The translations under genes and the position numbers were made by a program. The notes under the pieces are model-generated. The model ran no database searches. It worked only from the letters and a program-made list of their open reading frames with translations, and was not told the DNA's origin. 64,000 nucleotides of DNA, from positions 6,014,001-6,078,000 of the forward strand of contig NZ_CP097263.1 in NCBI RefSeq assembly GCF_028622115.1, given 5' to 3'. The DNA comes from Kutzneria chonburiensis (GTDB lineage: Bacteria; Actinomycetota; Actinomycetes; Mycobacteriales; Pseudonocardiaceae). Shown piece after piece: positions 55,124 to 63,626 of the stretch; position 1 is the stretch's first letter; each line of letters begins with the position of its first letter.

Positions 55124-58100
55124 TCAGCCGGTGGCGATGCTGAACACGTGGAAGGTGCCACCCTGGATGGTGCCGGGCAGGGTGATCGACTTGACCTGCT
55201 TGCCGGCCTGGAGGGCGATCGGCGCGGTGGCGAACAGGTACATGGTGAGCTGCTGCGACGTGCCGCTGCCGGCGTTGCGGTACGGCATGACGACGACCGT
55301 GCGGTTGTTGTACGCCACCGGAGCGCCGCCACCGCCGAGCGCCCAGTCGGAGAAGCCGACGGAGGCGTTCTGGGTGGTGCCGTCGGTGTAGTTGATCACC
55401 AAGGTGCCGGAGGCGTTGCCGTTGCCGGCGCTGCCGAGCAGGGCCAGCTGGGTGGCCCCGGCGGGGGCGTCGACGTTGACGGTCTCGCCGCCGGCGTTGA
55501 CGTTGTCGAGCTCACCGACGGGAACGTTGGGCCACACGAACTTCAGCCCGTCGGAGTCGGTGACCGTCGACCCGGGCGTCACGCCCTTGGCAGCCAAGGC
55601 ATTGCGGGAGTAGCTCCACCCGCCGCCGTCGAAGTTGGCGATCTGCTGGTTGTCGTCGGGCGAGGTGCCGATGTTGTTGAACGCGGCCCGCAGACTGCCG
55701 GGCTGCGCCACCAGCACGGCCAACGTGGAACCGCTGATGGCCTTGCCGTTGACGGTGTAGGAGATGGGGATGTTGTACGTCGCCTCGGCCGTGCCGGTGG
55801 CGACGGACACCGTCACCGGGGCGCTGGCCTTCCCGCCGGGTTCGGTGGTGATGTCCCCGGACGACGGCGTGATGCTCAACCCGGCCGGAGCGCTGGCCGT
55901 CCAGTGCACGGTGGTGCCCTGACCGGACAGGTCCTGTACGCCGACGTTGGCGGTGCCGCTGCCGCCGCCGGGCACGACGAGCCGCGACGGGTCGACGTAG
56001 GTGCTCTGGTTGACGGCCCCGTCGGTGAAGGACGGCGGCGCGTCGGCGTGCGCCGAACCCCAGCTGGTGTTGGGCGTGGACGACAGGGCGAAGTCCAGCG
56101 TGCCACCGGTGTTGACGAACGACTCCGGCAGCCAGGGCTTGGTCCACGTCTGGCCGTTGAGCTTCAACGAGTCGATGTACGGCGTGGCGGTCGACGCCCC
56201 CGGCGCGTTGATGGTGATCTTCTGGCCGCCGGGACGGGTGATCACGGCGCCGGTGAACTCCGGCGTGTTCAGGGTCAGCTCGGCGCGGCCCGGGATCTCC
56301 GGGTACAGGCCGAGCGAGGCCCACACGTACCACGACGACATCTCACCGAGGTCGTCGTTGCCGACAAGGCCGTTGGGACCGGCCTTCCAGATCTGCTGGC
56401 GGATGTTGTTGACCAGCGCCTGCGCCTTGTACGGGGCGCCGGTGTAGTCGTAGATCCACGGCGTCTCCAGCGTGGGCTCGTTGCCCAGGAAGGCATGCGG
56501 GTCGCTGGTGCCGGCGTTGAGCTTGGTGAAGAACTCGTCCAGCCGCTTGTTCACGGCGTCGTTGCCGCCGAGCGCGGTGATCAGGCCGCTGTAGTTGTAC
56601 GGCACCATCCACGTGTACTGCGCGCCGTTGCCCTCGGTGTAACCACCGGGGTCGGCCGGGTTGAACGGGCTGCCGAACGACCCGTTGGCGTTGCGCGGCT
56701 GAAGGTAGCCGGTCGCCGGGTTGTACAGGTTCTGCCAGTTCTGGGCCCGCTTGATGAACGCGTTGTACGTGGCCGAGTCGCCGAGACGCTTGGCCAGCTG
56801 GGCAATCGCGAAGTCGGCGCTGGTGTACTCCAGCGTGTCGGAGGCGACGCCCGGCACGTAGCCGAGCTTGAGGTAGTTGGCCAGCCCCGGCCGCTCGTCG
56901 TAGCCGACGGTGGGCTGGGATGCCCCGCGTTCCATCAGCAGCAACGCCTGGTTGGCGTCAAAACCCTTGGCGCCGAAGGCATACGCGGTCGACACGATGA
57001 TGTGGTACGGGTCGCCGTTCATCACGCCGGTGTAGTCGTTGGCCACCGTCCAGCGGTCCCACGACCCGCCCTGCGCGGCGAACTGCACCATCGAGTTGGC
57101 GATGTCCGAGGTCTCGCTCGGCGCTATCAGGGCCAGCAGCTGCGCCTCGGAACGGTAGATGTCCCAACCGGAGAAGTTGGTGTATATCGCGTGTCCCTTG
57201 GCCACCTTGTGCAGCTGGCCGTCGAAACCCGGATACTGCCCGTCCGAGTCGGAGAACACGTTGGGCTGCAACAGGGAGTGGTACAGCGCGGTGTAGAAGA
57301 TGGTCTTCTGGTCGTTGCTGCCGCCGGTCACCGCGATCTGGTTGAGCCGGCTGTTCCACGACGCCCGCGCCGCCGCGGCGACCTGGTCGAACGTCTTGTT
57401 CGCGTTCTCCGCCTTGATGTTCGCCTTGGCGCCGTCCAGCGACACGAACGAGACGCCGACCTTCACGTTGACGGTCGGGGACTTCGTGTTGTCGAAGGTG
57501 ACGTACGCGCCGCTGCCGGGCCCGGAAACCGTGGTGTCCTGGGGCTTCACCGACTGCGAGGTGACGTCCGACTTGGCCTTGGCCGACTTCGGCGTCGCCG
57601 TGTCGGGCGCGCTGGTGACGGGAGCCTTGGGCAGCGACATGCCGCGCTCGGCGTCCTTGCCCGGCGTCACGGCGCCGTTGTGCCAGGTGCCGGTGCTGGC
57701 GAAGTTCTGGTCGAACTGCGCGTAGAAGTAGACCCGGTAGTGGTCGTCGGCGCCGCAGAAGTGGCCGCTGGCGGCGTAACCGCTGATGTAGTTCTTGCCG
57801 ATGGTCACGGACGCGTCGTCGGTACCCATGATCGAGCCGGACACGTTGACCAGCAGCGTCGAGGTCGGCCCGACCGGCCAGGTGAAGCGGCCGGCGCCGG
57901 TGCGCTGGGTGGCCGACAGCTCCACCTTGGCCCCGTTGTCCAGGCTGACCCCGTACGAGCCGGCGGTCACCTTCTCGTTGGCGTGCGAGAAGGTGGAGAT
58001 GTACTTCATCGGGTTGGCCGCGGGCGAGTCGGTGATGTCGCCGACCACCGGCATGAACGGCACGTCCTGGTAGGTGTCGCAGCCCGCGCCGGACAGGTGG

Positions 58101-58417
58101 GTCAGGCTGAAACCCTTGATCCGGTTGTCCTGGTAGTAGTAGCCGCCGTGTTGCAGGGTGACGGTGTCCGGGCTCCACTGGACCATGCCGAACGGCACGT
58201 CCGCGCCCGGGAACGTGTTGGCGGCCCCGCCGCCCGTGCCCATGTCTGCGTCACCCGGCTGGGTGCCGATGTAGGGGTCGACCCATTGGGCCAGGTCCTG
58301 CGCCTTGGGCGTGGTCGCGGCGGACGCGGTGGTGATCGCCAGTGGCGACACCACCATCGCCAGCGCCGTGCCGATCACCGCCGCGGCGCGCCAGCGCCGT
58401 CTCGGGACTCCGAACAT
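55124..58417 (-). CDS. Secreted GH92 alpha-mannosidase with C-terminal accessory domains
   Basis: 1097 residues from the ATG at 58417. The signal peptide is AAAVIGTALAMVVSPLAITTASA. The GH92 pattern starts DLAQWVDPYIGTQPGDADMGTGGGAANTFPG and includes LTHLSGAGCDTYQD and NDDLGEMSSWYVWASLGLYPE, which contains a conserved acidic catalytic region. These are calcium-dependent exo-alpha-1,2- or related mannosidases. After about residue 750 come a NEW3-like beta-sandwich (VPGGGSGTANVGVQDLSGQGT) and a C-terminal lectin-like domain (IANFDGGGWSYSRNAL to GTFHVFSIATG). It acts outside the cell, feeding the neighbouring mannose importer. It is divergent from the LacI gene. Confidence 0.92.
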   Translation of the reverse strand: MFGVPRRRWRAAAVIGTALAMVVSPLAITTASAATTPKAQDLAQWVDPYIGTQPGDADMGTGGGAANTFPGADVPFGMVQWSPDTVTLQHGGYYYQDNRIKGFSLTHLSGAGCDTYQDVPFMPVVGDITDSPAANPMKYISTFSHANEKVTAGSYGVSLDNGAKVELSATQRTGAGRFTWPVGPTSTLLVNVSGSIMGTDDASVTIGKNYISGYAASGHFCGADDHYRVYFYAQFDQNFASTGTWHNGAVTPGKDAERGMSLPKAPVTSAPDTATPKSAKAKSDVTSQSVKPQDTTVSGPGSGAYVTFDNTKSPTVNVKVGVSFVSLDGAKANIKAENANKTFDQVAAAARASWNSRLNQIAVTGGSNDQKTIFYTALYHSLLQPNVFSDSDGQYPGFDGQLHKVAKGHAIYTNFSGWDIYRSEAQLLALIAPSETSDIANSMVQFAAQGGSWDRWTVANDYTGVMNGDPYHIIVSTAYAFGAKGFDANQALLLMERGASQPTVGYDERPGLANYLKLGYVPGVASDTLEYTSADFAIAQLAKRLGDSATYNAFIKRAQNWQNLYNPATGYLQPRNANGSFGSPFNPADPGGYTEGNGAQYTWMVPYNYSGLITALGGNDAVNKRLDEFFTKLNAGTSDPHAFLGNEPTLETPWIYDYTGAPYKAQALVNNIRQQIWKAGPNGLVGNDDLGEMSSWYVWASLGLYPEIPGRAELTLNTPEFTGAVITRPGGQKITINAPGASTATPYIDSLKLNGQTWTKPWLPESFVNTGGTLDFALSSTPNTSWGSAHADAPPSFTDGAVNQSTYVDPSRLVVPGGGSGTANVGVQDLSGQGTTVHWTASAPAGLSITPSSGDITTEPGGKASAPVTVSVATGTAEATYNIPISYTVNGKAISGSTLAVLVAQPGSLRAAFNNIGTSPDDNQQIANFDGGGWSYSRNALAAKGVTPGSTVTDSDGLKFVWPNVPVGELDNVNAGGETVNVDAPAGATQLALLGSAGNGNASGTLVINYTDGTTQNASVGFSDWALGGGGAPVAYNNRTVVVMPYRNAGSGTSQQLTMYLFATAPIALQAGKQVKSITLPGTIQGGTFHVFSIATG

Positions 58418-58469
58418 CTTCGCGGTCGCCTCCCGTGGCTCGAACGCACGTTCGTCGAGCGGCGGGCGT

Positions 58470-58481
58470 GACAACCTTGTC
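58470..58481. promoter_or_regulatory. Candidate LacI-family operator 1
   Basis: GACAACCTTGTC, palindromic except for its central base pair, 53 bases upstream of the GH92 start. It matches operator 2 at all but the centre. The 308-base gap between GH92 and the LacI gene holds only these sites and the promoter; I see no gene in it. Confidence 0.6.
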
Positions 58482-58686
58482 GCGACGCCCGGCAGGTCCG
58501 CTCGACCCGGTGGCAACACTGCGGAGCGTGTTGGATCCACGTCAAGACGTCATGGACGAGCCTGTCCGCTTCCGGACAGCCCTGTGCGTCCGTATGCAGC
58601 AACAACGCCCATTCACAGTGTGAACAGGGAAAAAAGGCCTGGGAGCGGTTCCGGGACGGCCACGGTACTTGACCGGTTCACAACCA

Positions 58687-58716
58687 TTGACAACCGGTGT
58701 GTGGATCCGGTGAGAT
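58687..58716 (+). promoter_or_regulatory. Candidate promoter of the LacI/importer operon
   Basis: TTGACA (58687-58692) and TGAGAT (58711-58716) are separated by 18 bases, a plausible housekeeping-sigma promoter. Transcription would begin near 58723, directly before the ATG at 58726 and operator 2. Confidence 0.5.
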
Positions 58717-58725
58717 CGCGCCATC

Positions 58726-59757
58726 ATGACAACGTTGTCGAGCCTCGGTCCACGACGGGTCCGCCGCGCAACCATGAGCGACGTTGCGCGACTGGCCGGC
58801 GTCAGCATCAAAACGGTCTCCCGCGTCGTCAACGACGAGCCGGGAGTGCACCCCGCCACCGCCGAGCGCGTGCTGGCGGCCATCGACCAGCTCGGGTTCC
58901 GCCGCAACCTGGGCGCCCGCAACCTGCGCCGGGGCTCGTCCACCGGCACCATCGGCATGGTGCTGGAGGACGTCGGCAACCCCTTCTACTCCGGCATCAC
59001 GCGCGCCGTCGAGGAGGTCGCCCGGCAGTACGGGCGGCAGGTGCTCACCGGCTCGTCCGACGAGGACCCGAGCCGGGAGCGTGAGCTGGCGCTGGAGTTC
59101 TGCGCCCGCCGCGTGGACGGCATGCTCGTGGTGCCGGCCGGCATGCAGCACGGCTACCTGGTGCCGGAGATGCGTGCCGGCATGCCCGTGGTGTTCCTCG
59201 ACCGGCCCGCCGGCGACGTCGTCGCCGACACCGTGCTGGTGGACAACATCGGCGGCACCGTGCTGGCCGTGCGCCACCTCGCCGCCCACGGGCACAACCG
59301 CATCGCCTTCCTCGGCGACGCCCCGGACATCTTCACCGCCAACGAGCGTCTGCGCGGCTTCCGCGAGGGCTGCGTGCGCGCCGGCATCCGCTACGACGAG
59401 GACCTGGTCGCCATGGGTCCGCACGACGAGCGGGGCATCGCCGAGGTGCTGCGCCGCATCGGCGAGCACCGTCAGCCGGCGACCGCCGTGGTGGCCGGCA
59501 ACAACCGGATCACCGTGCACCTGCTGCGCGTGCTGGCCGGCCGGGCCAACCGCCCGGCCCTGGTCGGCTTCGACGACTTCGAGCTGGCCGATCTGCTCGA
59601 CCCGCCCGTCACCGTGATCGCGCACGACGCCAGCGCGATCGGCAAGGCCGCCGCCGAACTGCTGTTCTCCCGCCTCGACGGGGACACCTCCCCGCCGCGG
59701 CGGGTGGTGCTTCCGGTGCGTTTGGTACCCCGTGGATCAGGAGAAATGCGATCTTGA
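58726..59757 (+). CDS. LacI-family transcriptional regulator of the mannoside locus
   Basis: 343 residues from the ATG at 58726, or 327 from the ATG at 58774 (MSDVARLAGVSIKTVSRVVND, the usual LacI beginning). Neither has a good ribosome site; the first could be a leaderless start. The N-terminal HTH and hinge (LGFRRNLGARNLRRGSSTGTIG) are followed by a periplasmic-binding-like effector domain with VLEDVGNPFYSGI and VPAGMQHGYLVPEM. It is the first gene of the operon LacI-manA-ABC transporter and is divergent from GH92. The two operators near 58.47 and 58.73 kb fit control of both directions. Confidence 0.92.
   Translation: MTTLSSLGPRRVRRATMSDVARLAGVSIKTVSRVVNDEPGVHPATAERVLAAIDQLGFRRNLGARNLRRGSSTGTIGMVLEDVGNPFYSGITRAVEEVARQYGRQVLTGSSDEDPSRERELALEFCARRVDGMLVVPAGMQHGYLVPEMRAGMPVVFLDRPAGDVVADTVLVDNIGGTVLAVRHLAAHGHNRIAFLGDAPDIFTANERLRGFREGCVRAGIRYDEDLVAMGPHDERGIAEVLRRIGEHRQPATAVVAGNNRITVHLLRVLAGRANRPALVGFDDFELADLLDPPVTVIAHDASAIGKAAAELLFSRLDGDTSPPRRVVLPVRLVPRGSGEMRS
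58728..58739. promoter_or_regulatory. Candidate LacI-family operator 2
   Basis: GACAACGTTGTC is a perfect 12-base palindrome with a central CG step typical of LacI operators. It overlaps the first codons of the longest LacI frame and lies just downstream of the predicted promoter, fitting autorepression. Confidence 0.65.
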
Positions 59758-60770
59758 GCGAGAATCTGCGGCCCGTGCGGCTGGCCGCCAACCAGCCCCG
59801 GCAGTTCTACCGGGGCGGCGCGGCGATCGCCGACCTGCGCGGCCTGCCGGCGACGGCCGAGTTCGGGCCGGAGGACTGGGTGGGGTCGATCACCACCCAG
59901 TTCGGCAAGGACGCCGGCCTGTCGCCGCTGCCCGACGGCACGCTGCTGCGCGACGCCGTGGCGGCCGACCCGACGGGGTGGCTGGGCGCGGCGCACGCGG
60001 CGAAGTTCGGGGCCGACACAGCACTGCTGGTCAAGCTGCTGGACGCGGGCCAGCGGCTGCCGGTGCACTACCACCCGTCCGACGCCTTCGCGACCGACCA
60101 CCTGAGCTGCCGGCACGGCAAGACCGAGGCGTGGATCGTGGTCGGCACCAGCGGGCCGAATCCGACCGTCCACATCGGATTCAAGGACGACGCCGACGCG
60201 GCCGTGGTCGACAACTGGGTGACCGTGCAGGACCGCGCGGCCATGCTGGACGCCCTGAACGCGATCCCGGTCAAGGCCGGCGACACCGTGTTCATCCCGG
60301 CCGGCCTGCCGCACGCCATCGGCGAGGGCGTGTTCATCGTCGAGCTCCAGCAGCCGACCGACTTCTCCATCACGATCGAGTGGCAGGGCTTCCTCGACGG
60401 CCCCGACTCGTGGCACCTGGGCCTCGGCCAGACGATCGCCCTCGAGGCGCTGGACCTGTCCGGCTGGTCGAACCGGCTGGACACCATCGTCAAGCACACC
60501 GCCGACGACCACTCGCCGATCGTGGACCTGTTGCCCAACAGCGACTTCTTCCGGGCGCAGCGGCTGCACGCCGACTCGCCGATCGAGCTGGACCCGTCCT
60601 TCGCCGTGCTGGTCGTGCTGGACGGCGACGGCCGTCTGCACACCGAGGACGGCGACCCGGTCGCGCTGCGCCGGGGCGACACCGTCGTGTTGCCGCACGC
60701 CGCCGGATCGTCCAAGTTGGACGGTGGTCTGGTTGCCGTCAGGTGTCTACCCCCGGAGGTGCGGACATGA
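59754..60770 (+). CDS. manA: Class I mannose-6-phosphate isomerase
   Basis: 338 residues from a TTG at 59754 that overlaps the LacI stop (CAGGAGA lies 9 bases upstream). It interconverts mannose-6-phosphate and fructose-6-phosphate. The zinc cupin is visible as [29 protein letters not shown] (metal ligands Gln/His/Glu region), and [26 protein letters not shown] carries the third His. It is one zinc site in a cupin fold. In this operon it would channel imported mannose after phosphorylation by a kinase not in the window. It overlaps the next gene by 4 bases. Confidence 0.88.
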   Translation: MSENLRPVRLAANQPRQFYRGGAAIADLRGLPATAEFGPEDWVGSITTQFGKDAGLSPLPDGTLLRDAVAADPTGWLGAAHAAKFGADTALLVKLLDAGQRLPVHYHPSDAFATDHLSCRHGKTEAWIVVGTSGPNPTVHIGFKDDADAAVVDNWVTVQDRAAMLDALNAIPVKAGDTVFIPAGLPHAIGEGVFIVELQQPTDFSITIEWQGFLDGPDSWHLGLGQTIALEALDLSGWSNRLDTIVKHTADDHSPIVDLLPNSDFFRAQRLHADSPIELDPSFAVLVVLDGDGRLHTEDGDPVALRRGDTVVLPHAAGSSKLDGGLVAVRCLPPEVRT

Positions 60771-61531
60771 GTGAGCCGCTGCTGGAGGCGAGGTCGCTCG
60801 TCAAGCACTACGGCAGCGTCGAGGCGTTGCGCGGTGCGTCGTTCCAGGTGGCCGCGGGCGAGGTCGTGTCGCTGATCGGCGACAACGGCGCCGGCAAGTC
60901 CACGTTCATCAAGTGTCTCTCCGGCGCGGAGCAGCCCGACTCGGGCGAGATCCTGTTCGAGGGCAAGCAGATCCACCTGGACTCGCCGACCGCCGCACGC
61001 TCGCTGGGCATCGAGACCGTGTACCAGGACCTGGCCGTCGCCCCCGACCTCGACCCGGCGGCCAATCTCTATCTGGGCCGGGAGATCAAGCGCAAGGGCC
61101 TGCTCGGCGCGCTCGGCATGCTGGACAAGAAGGAGATGCGCCGCAAGGCCAGCGAGGAGTTCAGCCGGCTCGGCGTCACCTTGCAGAGCGTGGACGTGCC
61201 CATCGCCGCACTGTCCGGCGGCCAGCGCCAGAGCGTCGCGGTGGCAAGGTCGGTCGTGTGGGCCAGCAAGGTCGTGTTCATGGACGAGCCCACGGCCGCG
61301 TTGGGCGTGGTGCAGCGGGAGCGGGTGCTCGACGTCATCCGCAAGGTGCGCGACCAGGGCATCGGCGTGGTGCTGATCAGCCACAACATGCCCGAGGTCC
61401 TGTCGGTCTCGGACCGTGTGGAGGTGCTGCGCCTCGGCACGCGAGTCGCCCGGTTCAAGGCATCGGAAGCGACCCTGGAGGACCTCGTCGGCGCGATGAC
61501 CGGCGCGCTGGTGCAGGAGGACGTGGCATGA
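60767..61531 (+). CDS. Sugar ABC transporter ATP-binding protein (single NBD)
   Basis: 254 residues from the ATG at 60767 overlapping the manA stop, with CGGAGG upstream. Walker A is GDNGAGKST, the signature LSGGQRQSV, Walker B VVFMDEPTAALG, and ISHNMPEV holds the switch His. It resembles one half of RbsA/MglA-type proteins, which normally carry two NBDs; the single form dimerises. It forms an importer with the next two genes. Confidence 0.92.
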   Translation: MSEPLLEARSLVKHYGSVEALRGASFQVAAGEVVSLIGDNGAGKSTFIKCLSGAEQPDSGEILFEGKQIHLDSPTAARSLGIETVYQDLAVAPDLDPAANLYLGREIKRKGLLGALGMLDKKEMRRKASEEFSRLGVTLQSVDVPIAALSGGQRQSVAVARSVVWASKVVFMDEPTAALGVVQRERVLDVIRKVRDQGIGVVLISHNMPEVLSVSDRVEVLRLGTRVARFKASEATLEDLVGAMTGALVQEDVA

Positions 61532-62559
61532 GCACCGTGACCGAAAAAGCCCCGAAGCAGGAGGAGAAGCGCCCGCTGCTCAAGCGGGTGGCCGGCGCCA
61601 ACTCGCTGTGGATCGGGCTCGTCCTGCTGGTGCTGATCGCCGCCTTCGGCGTGATCGACCCGACCCACGTGCTGACCATCTTCAACCTCCAGACCGTGCT
61701 GATCCAGACCTCGGTGCTGCTGGTTCTCTCGGTCGGCATGACGTTCGTGATCATCACATCCGGCATCGACCTGTCGGTCGGCACAGTGCTGGTGTTCTCC
61801 GGCGTCACGTCGGCGCTGACCATGAACGCGATGTCCGGCGGCGACTCCACCAACGCCGGCTGGGGCGTGGTCATCGTCGGCGGCATCGTCGCAGTGGCCA
61901 GCGGCGCGGCCTGGGGGCTGCTCAACGGCTGGCTGATCGCCAAGGCCAAGATCCCGCCGCTGATCGTGACGCTGGGCTCGTTCGGCGCCGCGCTCGGCGC
62001 GGCTGAGCTGCTCACCGGCGGCTCGGACGTGCGGTCGGTGCCGAACACCCTGGCGAAGTCACTGGGCTCTGGCACGTCGTTCGGCGGCATCCCGAACATG
62101 GTGCTGTTCGCGATCGTGGTGACCGCGATCGGCGCGTGGCTGCTGGCCACCACCCGGTTCGGTCGCTACACCTACGCGGTCGGCTCCAACGAGGTGGCCG
62201 CACAGCGAACGGGTATCTCGGTGACGCGACACCTGGTGCTGGTGTACGTGCTGGCCGGCGCCCTGGCCGGGCTGGCCGGCTTCATGTCGATGGCGTACTT
62301 CACCACCACCACGCTGACCAGCCACGGCACCGACAATCTGAATGCAATCGCCGGCACGGTGCTCGGTGGCACCAGCGTGTTCGGCGGCGTCGGGTCGGTC
62401 ATCGGCACGGTGATCGGCGTGTTCATCCCGGCAGTGCTCAACCAGGGCTTCACGATCATCGGGGTGAACCAGTTCTGGCAGCCGATCGCGGTTGCCATCG
62501 TGCTGGTGGCGGCCGTCTGGTTCGACCAGAACCGCCGCAAGGCACGCAACCTGCGCTGA
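61528..62559 (+). CDS. Sugar ABC transporter permease (RbsC-like)
   Basis: 343 residues, starting 4 bases inside the ATPase gene. Eight to ten helices: LWIGLVLLVLIAAFGVI, TSVLLVLSVGMTFVIITSGIDLSVG, and NAIAGTVLGGTSVFGGVGSVIGTVIG, the last two being signatures of the BPD_transp_2/RbsC family for pentose and hexose uptake. Substrate specificity rests on the binding protein downstream. Confidence 0.92.
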   Translation: MSTVTEKAPKQEEKRPLLKRVAGANSLWIGLVLLVLIAAFGVIDPTHVLTIFNLQTVLIQTSVLLVLSVGMTFVIITSGIDLSVGTVLVFSGVTSALTMNAMSGGDSTNAGWGVVIVGGIVAVASGAAWGLLNGWLIAKAKIPPLIVTLGSFGAALGAAELLTGGSDVRSVPNTLAKSLGSGTSFGGIPNMVLFAIVVTAIGAWLLATTRFGRYTYAVGSNEVAAQRTGISVTRHLVLVYVLAGALAGLAGFMSMAYFTTTTLTSHGTDNLNAIAGTVLGGTSVFGGVGSVIGTVIGVFIPAVLNQGFTIIGVNQFWQPIAVAIVLVAAVWFDQNRRKARNLR

Positions 62560-62585
62560 CCGAATACCTGAAAGGTCTATCAACG

Positions 62586-63578
62586 ATGACAGACAGCAGG
62601 AAGATCGCCGGCCTCGCAGCGCTGGCCGCAGTGTCGCTCTTCGCCACTGCCTGTGGTGGCGGCCAGGTCGGTCAGTCCGGCGGTTCCGGATCGTCCAATG
62701 CGGACAACAAGAGTCTGGCGCTGATTCCCGGTGTGTCGGCCGAGCCGTTCTACATCTCGATGCAGTGCGGTGCCGAGGCTGAGGCGAAGGCCAAGGGCTA
62801 CACGCTGAAGACGCAGGCGCCGCAGAAGTTCGCGCCGGCCGACCAGACTCCCATCGTCACCGGCATCCTGGCCAACAAGCCGGCCGCCGTGCTGATCGCG
62901 CCGACCGACGACAAGGCGCTGGCCGGGCCGATGAAGCAGCTCAAGGACGCCAGCATCAAGGTCATCGAGGTCGACACCTCGCTGCAGGACACCTCCATCG
63001 CGGAGTCCTCCATCTCCTCCAACAACGAGCAGGGCGGGCAGCTCGCCGCTCAGACGTTGGCCAAGCTCGTCGGGGACAAGAAGGGGTCGGTGCTGGTGCT
63101 CAACACCACCGCCGGCACCTCCACCACCGACGCGCGGGAGAAGGGCTTCAAGGAGGAGATCGCCAAGTACCCGAACATCAAGTACGTCGGGCAGCAGTAC
63201 ACCGACAACGACGCCGCCCAGTCGGCGCAGAAGGTCACCGCGACGCTGTCCAGCACGCCCGACCTGATCGGCATCTTCGCCACCAACCTCAACACCGGCG
63301 AGGGCGCGGCCACCGGTCTGCGCACGGCCGGCAAGACCGGCCAGGTCAACCTGGTCGGCTTCGACGCCAGCCCCAAGGAGGTCAGCGACCTCAAGGACGG
63401 CAGCTTCCAGGCCCTGATCGCCCAGGACCCCGCCACCATCGGCAAGGACGGCGTCGACCAGGCCATCGCCGCCCTCACCGGCGGCTCGGTGACCCGCAAC
63501 ATCTCCACCGACCTGGTGTCCATCACCAAGGACAACATGGACGCGCAGTCCAAGTACTTCTACAAGTCGAGCTGCTGA
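62586..63578 (+). CDS. Sugar-binding lipoprotein of the ABC importer
   Basis: 330 residues from the ATG at 62586 with AAAGG upstream. The lipobox is LFATAC (Cys near 23), followed by a Gly/Ser linker. The Peripla_BP_4 fold (RbsB-like) shows ALIPGVSAEPFYISMQCGAEAEAKAKGY, SSISSNNEQGGQLAAQTLA and GIFATNLNTGEGAATGLRTAGKTGQVNLVGFDASPKEV. It binds the sugar outside and delivers it to the permease. From the GH92 and manA neighbours, mannose or a mannoside is the likely ligand; this is inference. Confidence 0.9.
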   Translation: MTDSRKIAGLAALAAVSLFATACGGGQVGQSGGSGSSNADNKSLALIPGVSAEPFYISMQCGAEAEAKAKGYTLKTQAPQKFAPADQTPIVTGILANKPAAVLIAPTDDKALAGPMKQLKDASIKVIEVDTSLQDTSIAESSISSNNEQGGQLAAQTLAKLVGDKKGSVLVLNTTAGTSTTDAREKGFKEEIAKYPNIKYVGQQYTDNDAAQSAQKVTATLSSTPDLIGIFATNLNTGEGAATGLRTAGKTGQVNLVGFDASPKEVSDLKDGSFQALIAQDPATIGKDGVDQAIAALTGGSVTRNISTDLVSITKDNMDAQSKYFYKSSC

Positions 63579-63585
63579 CCGGTCA

Positions 63586-63619
63586 CGGTGAGGGGTCGGG
63601 CAAAACCGGCCCCTCACCG
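63586..63619. terminator. Bidirectional terminator between the sugar-binding protein and Ku
   Basis: CGGTGAGGGG..CGG pairs with CCG..CCCCTCACCG (one bulged pair) around GCAAAA. It lies between the two convergent stops. Confidence 0.8.
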
Positions 63620-63626
63620 GCGATCC

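Noticed and set aside
55052-58471. 1139-codon plus-strand frame opposite the GH92 gene
   Set aside because: It is a shadow frame of a high-GC gene on the other strand, with Val/Gly/Arg/His-rich content. GH92 motifs are clear on the minus strand.
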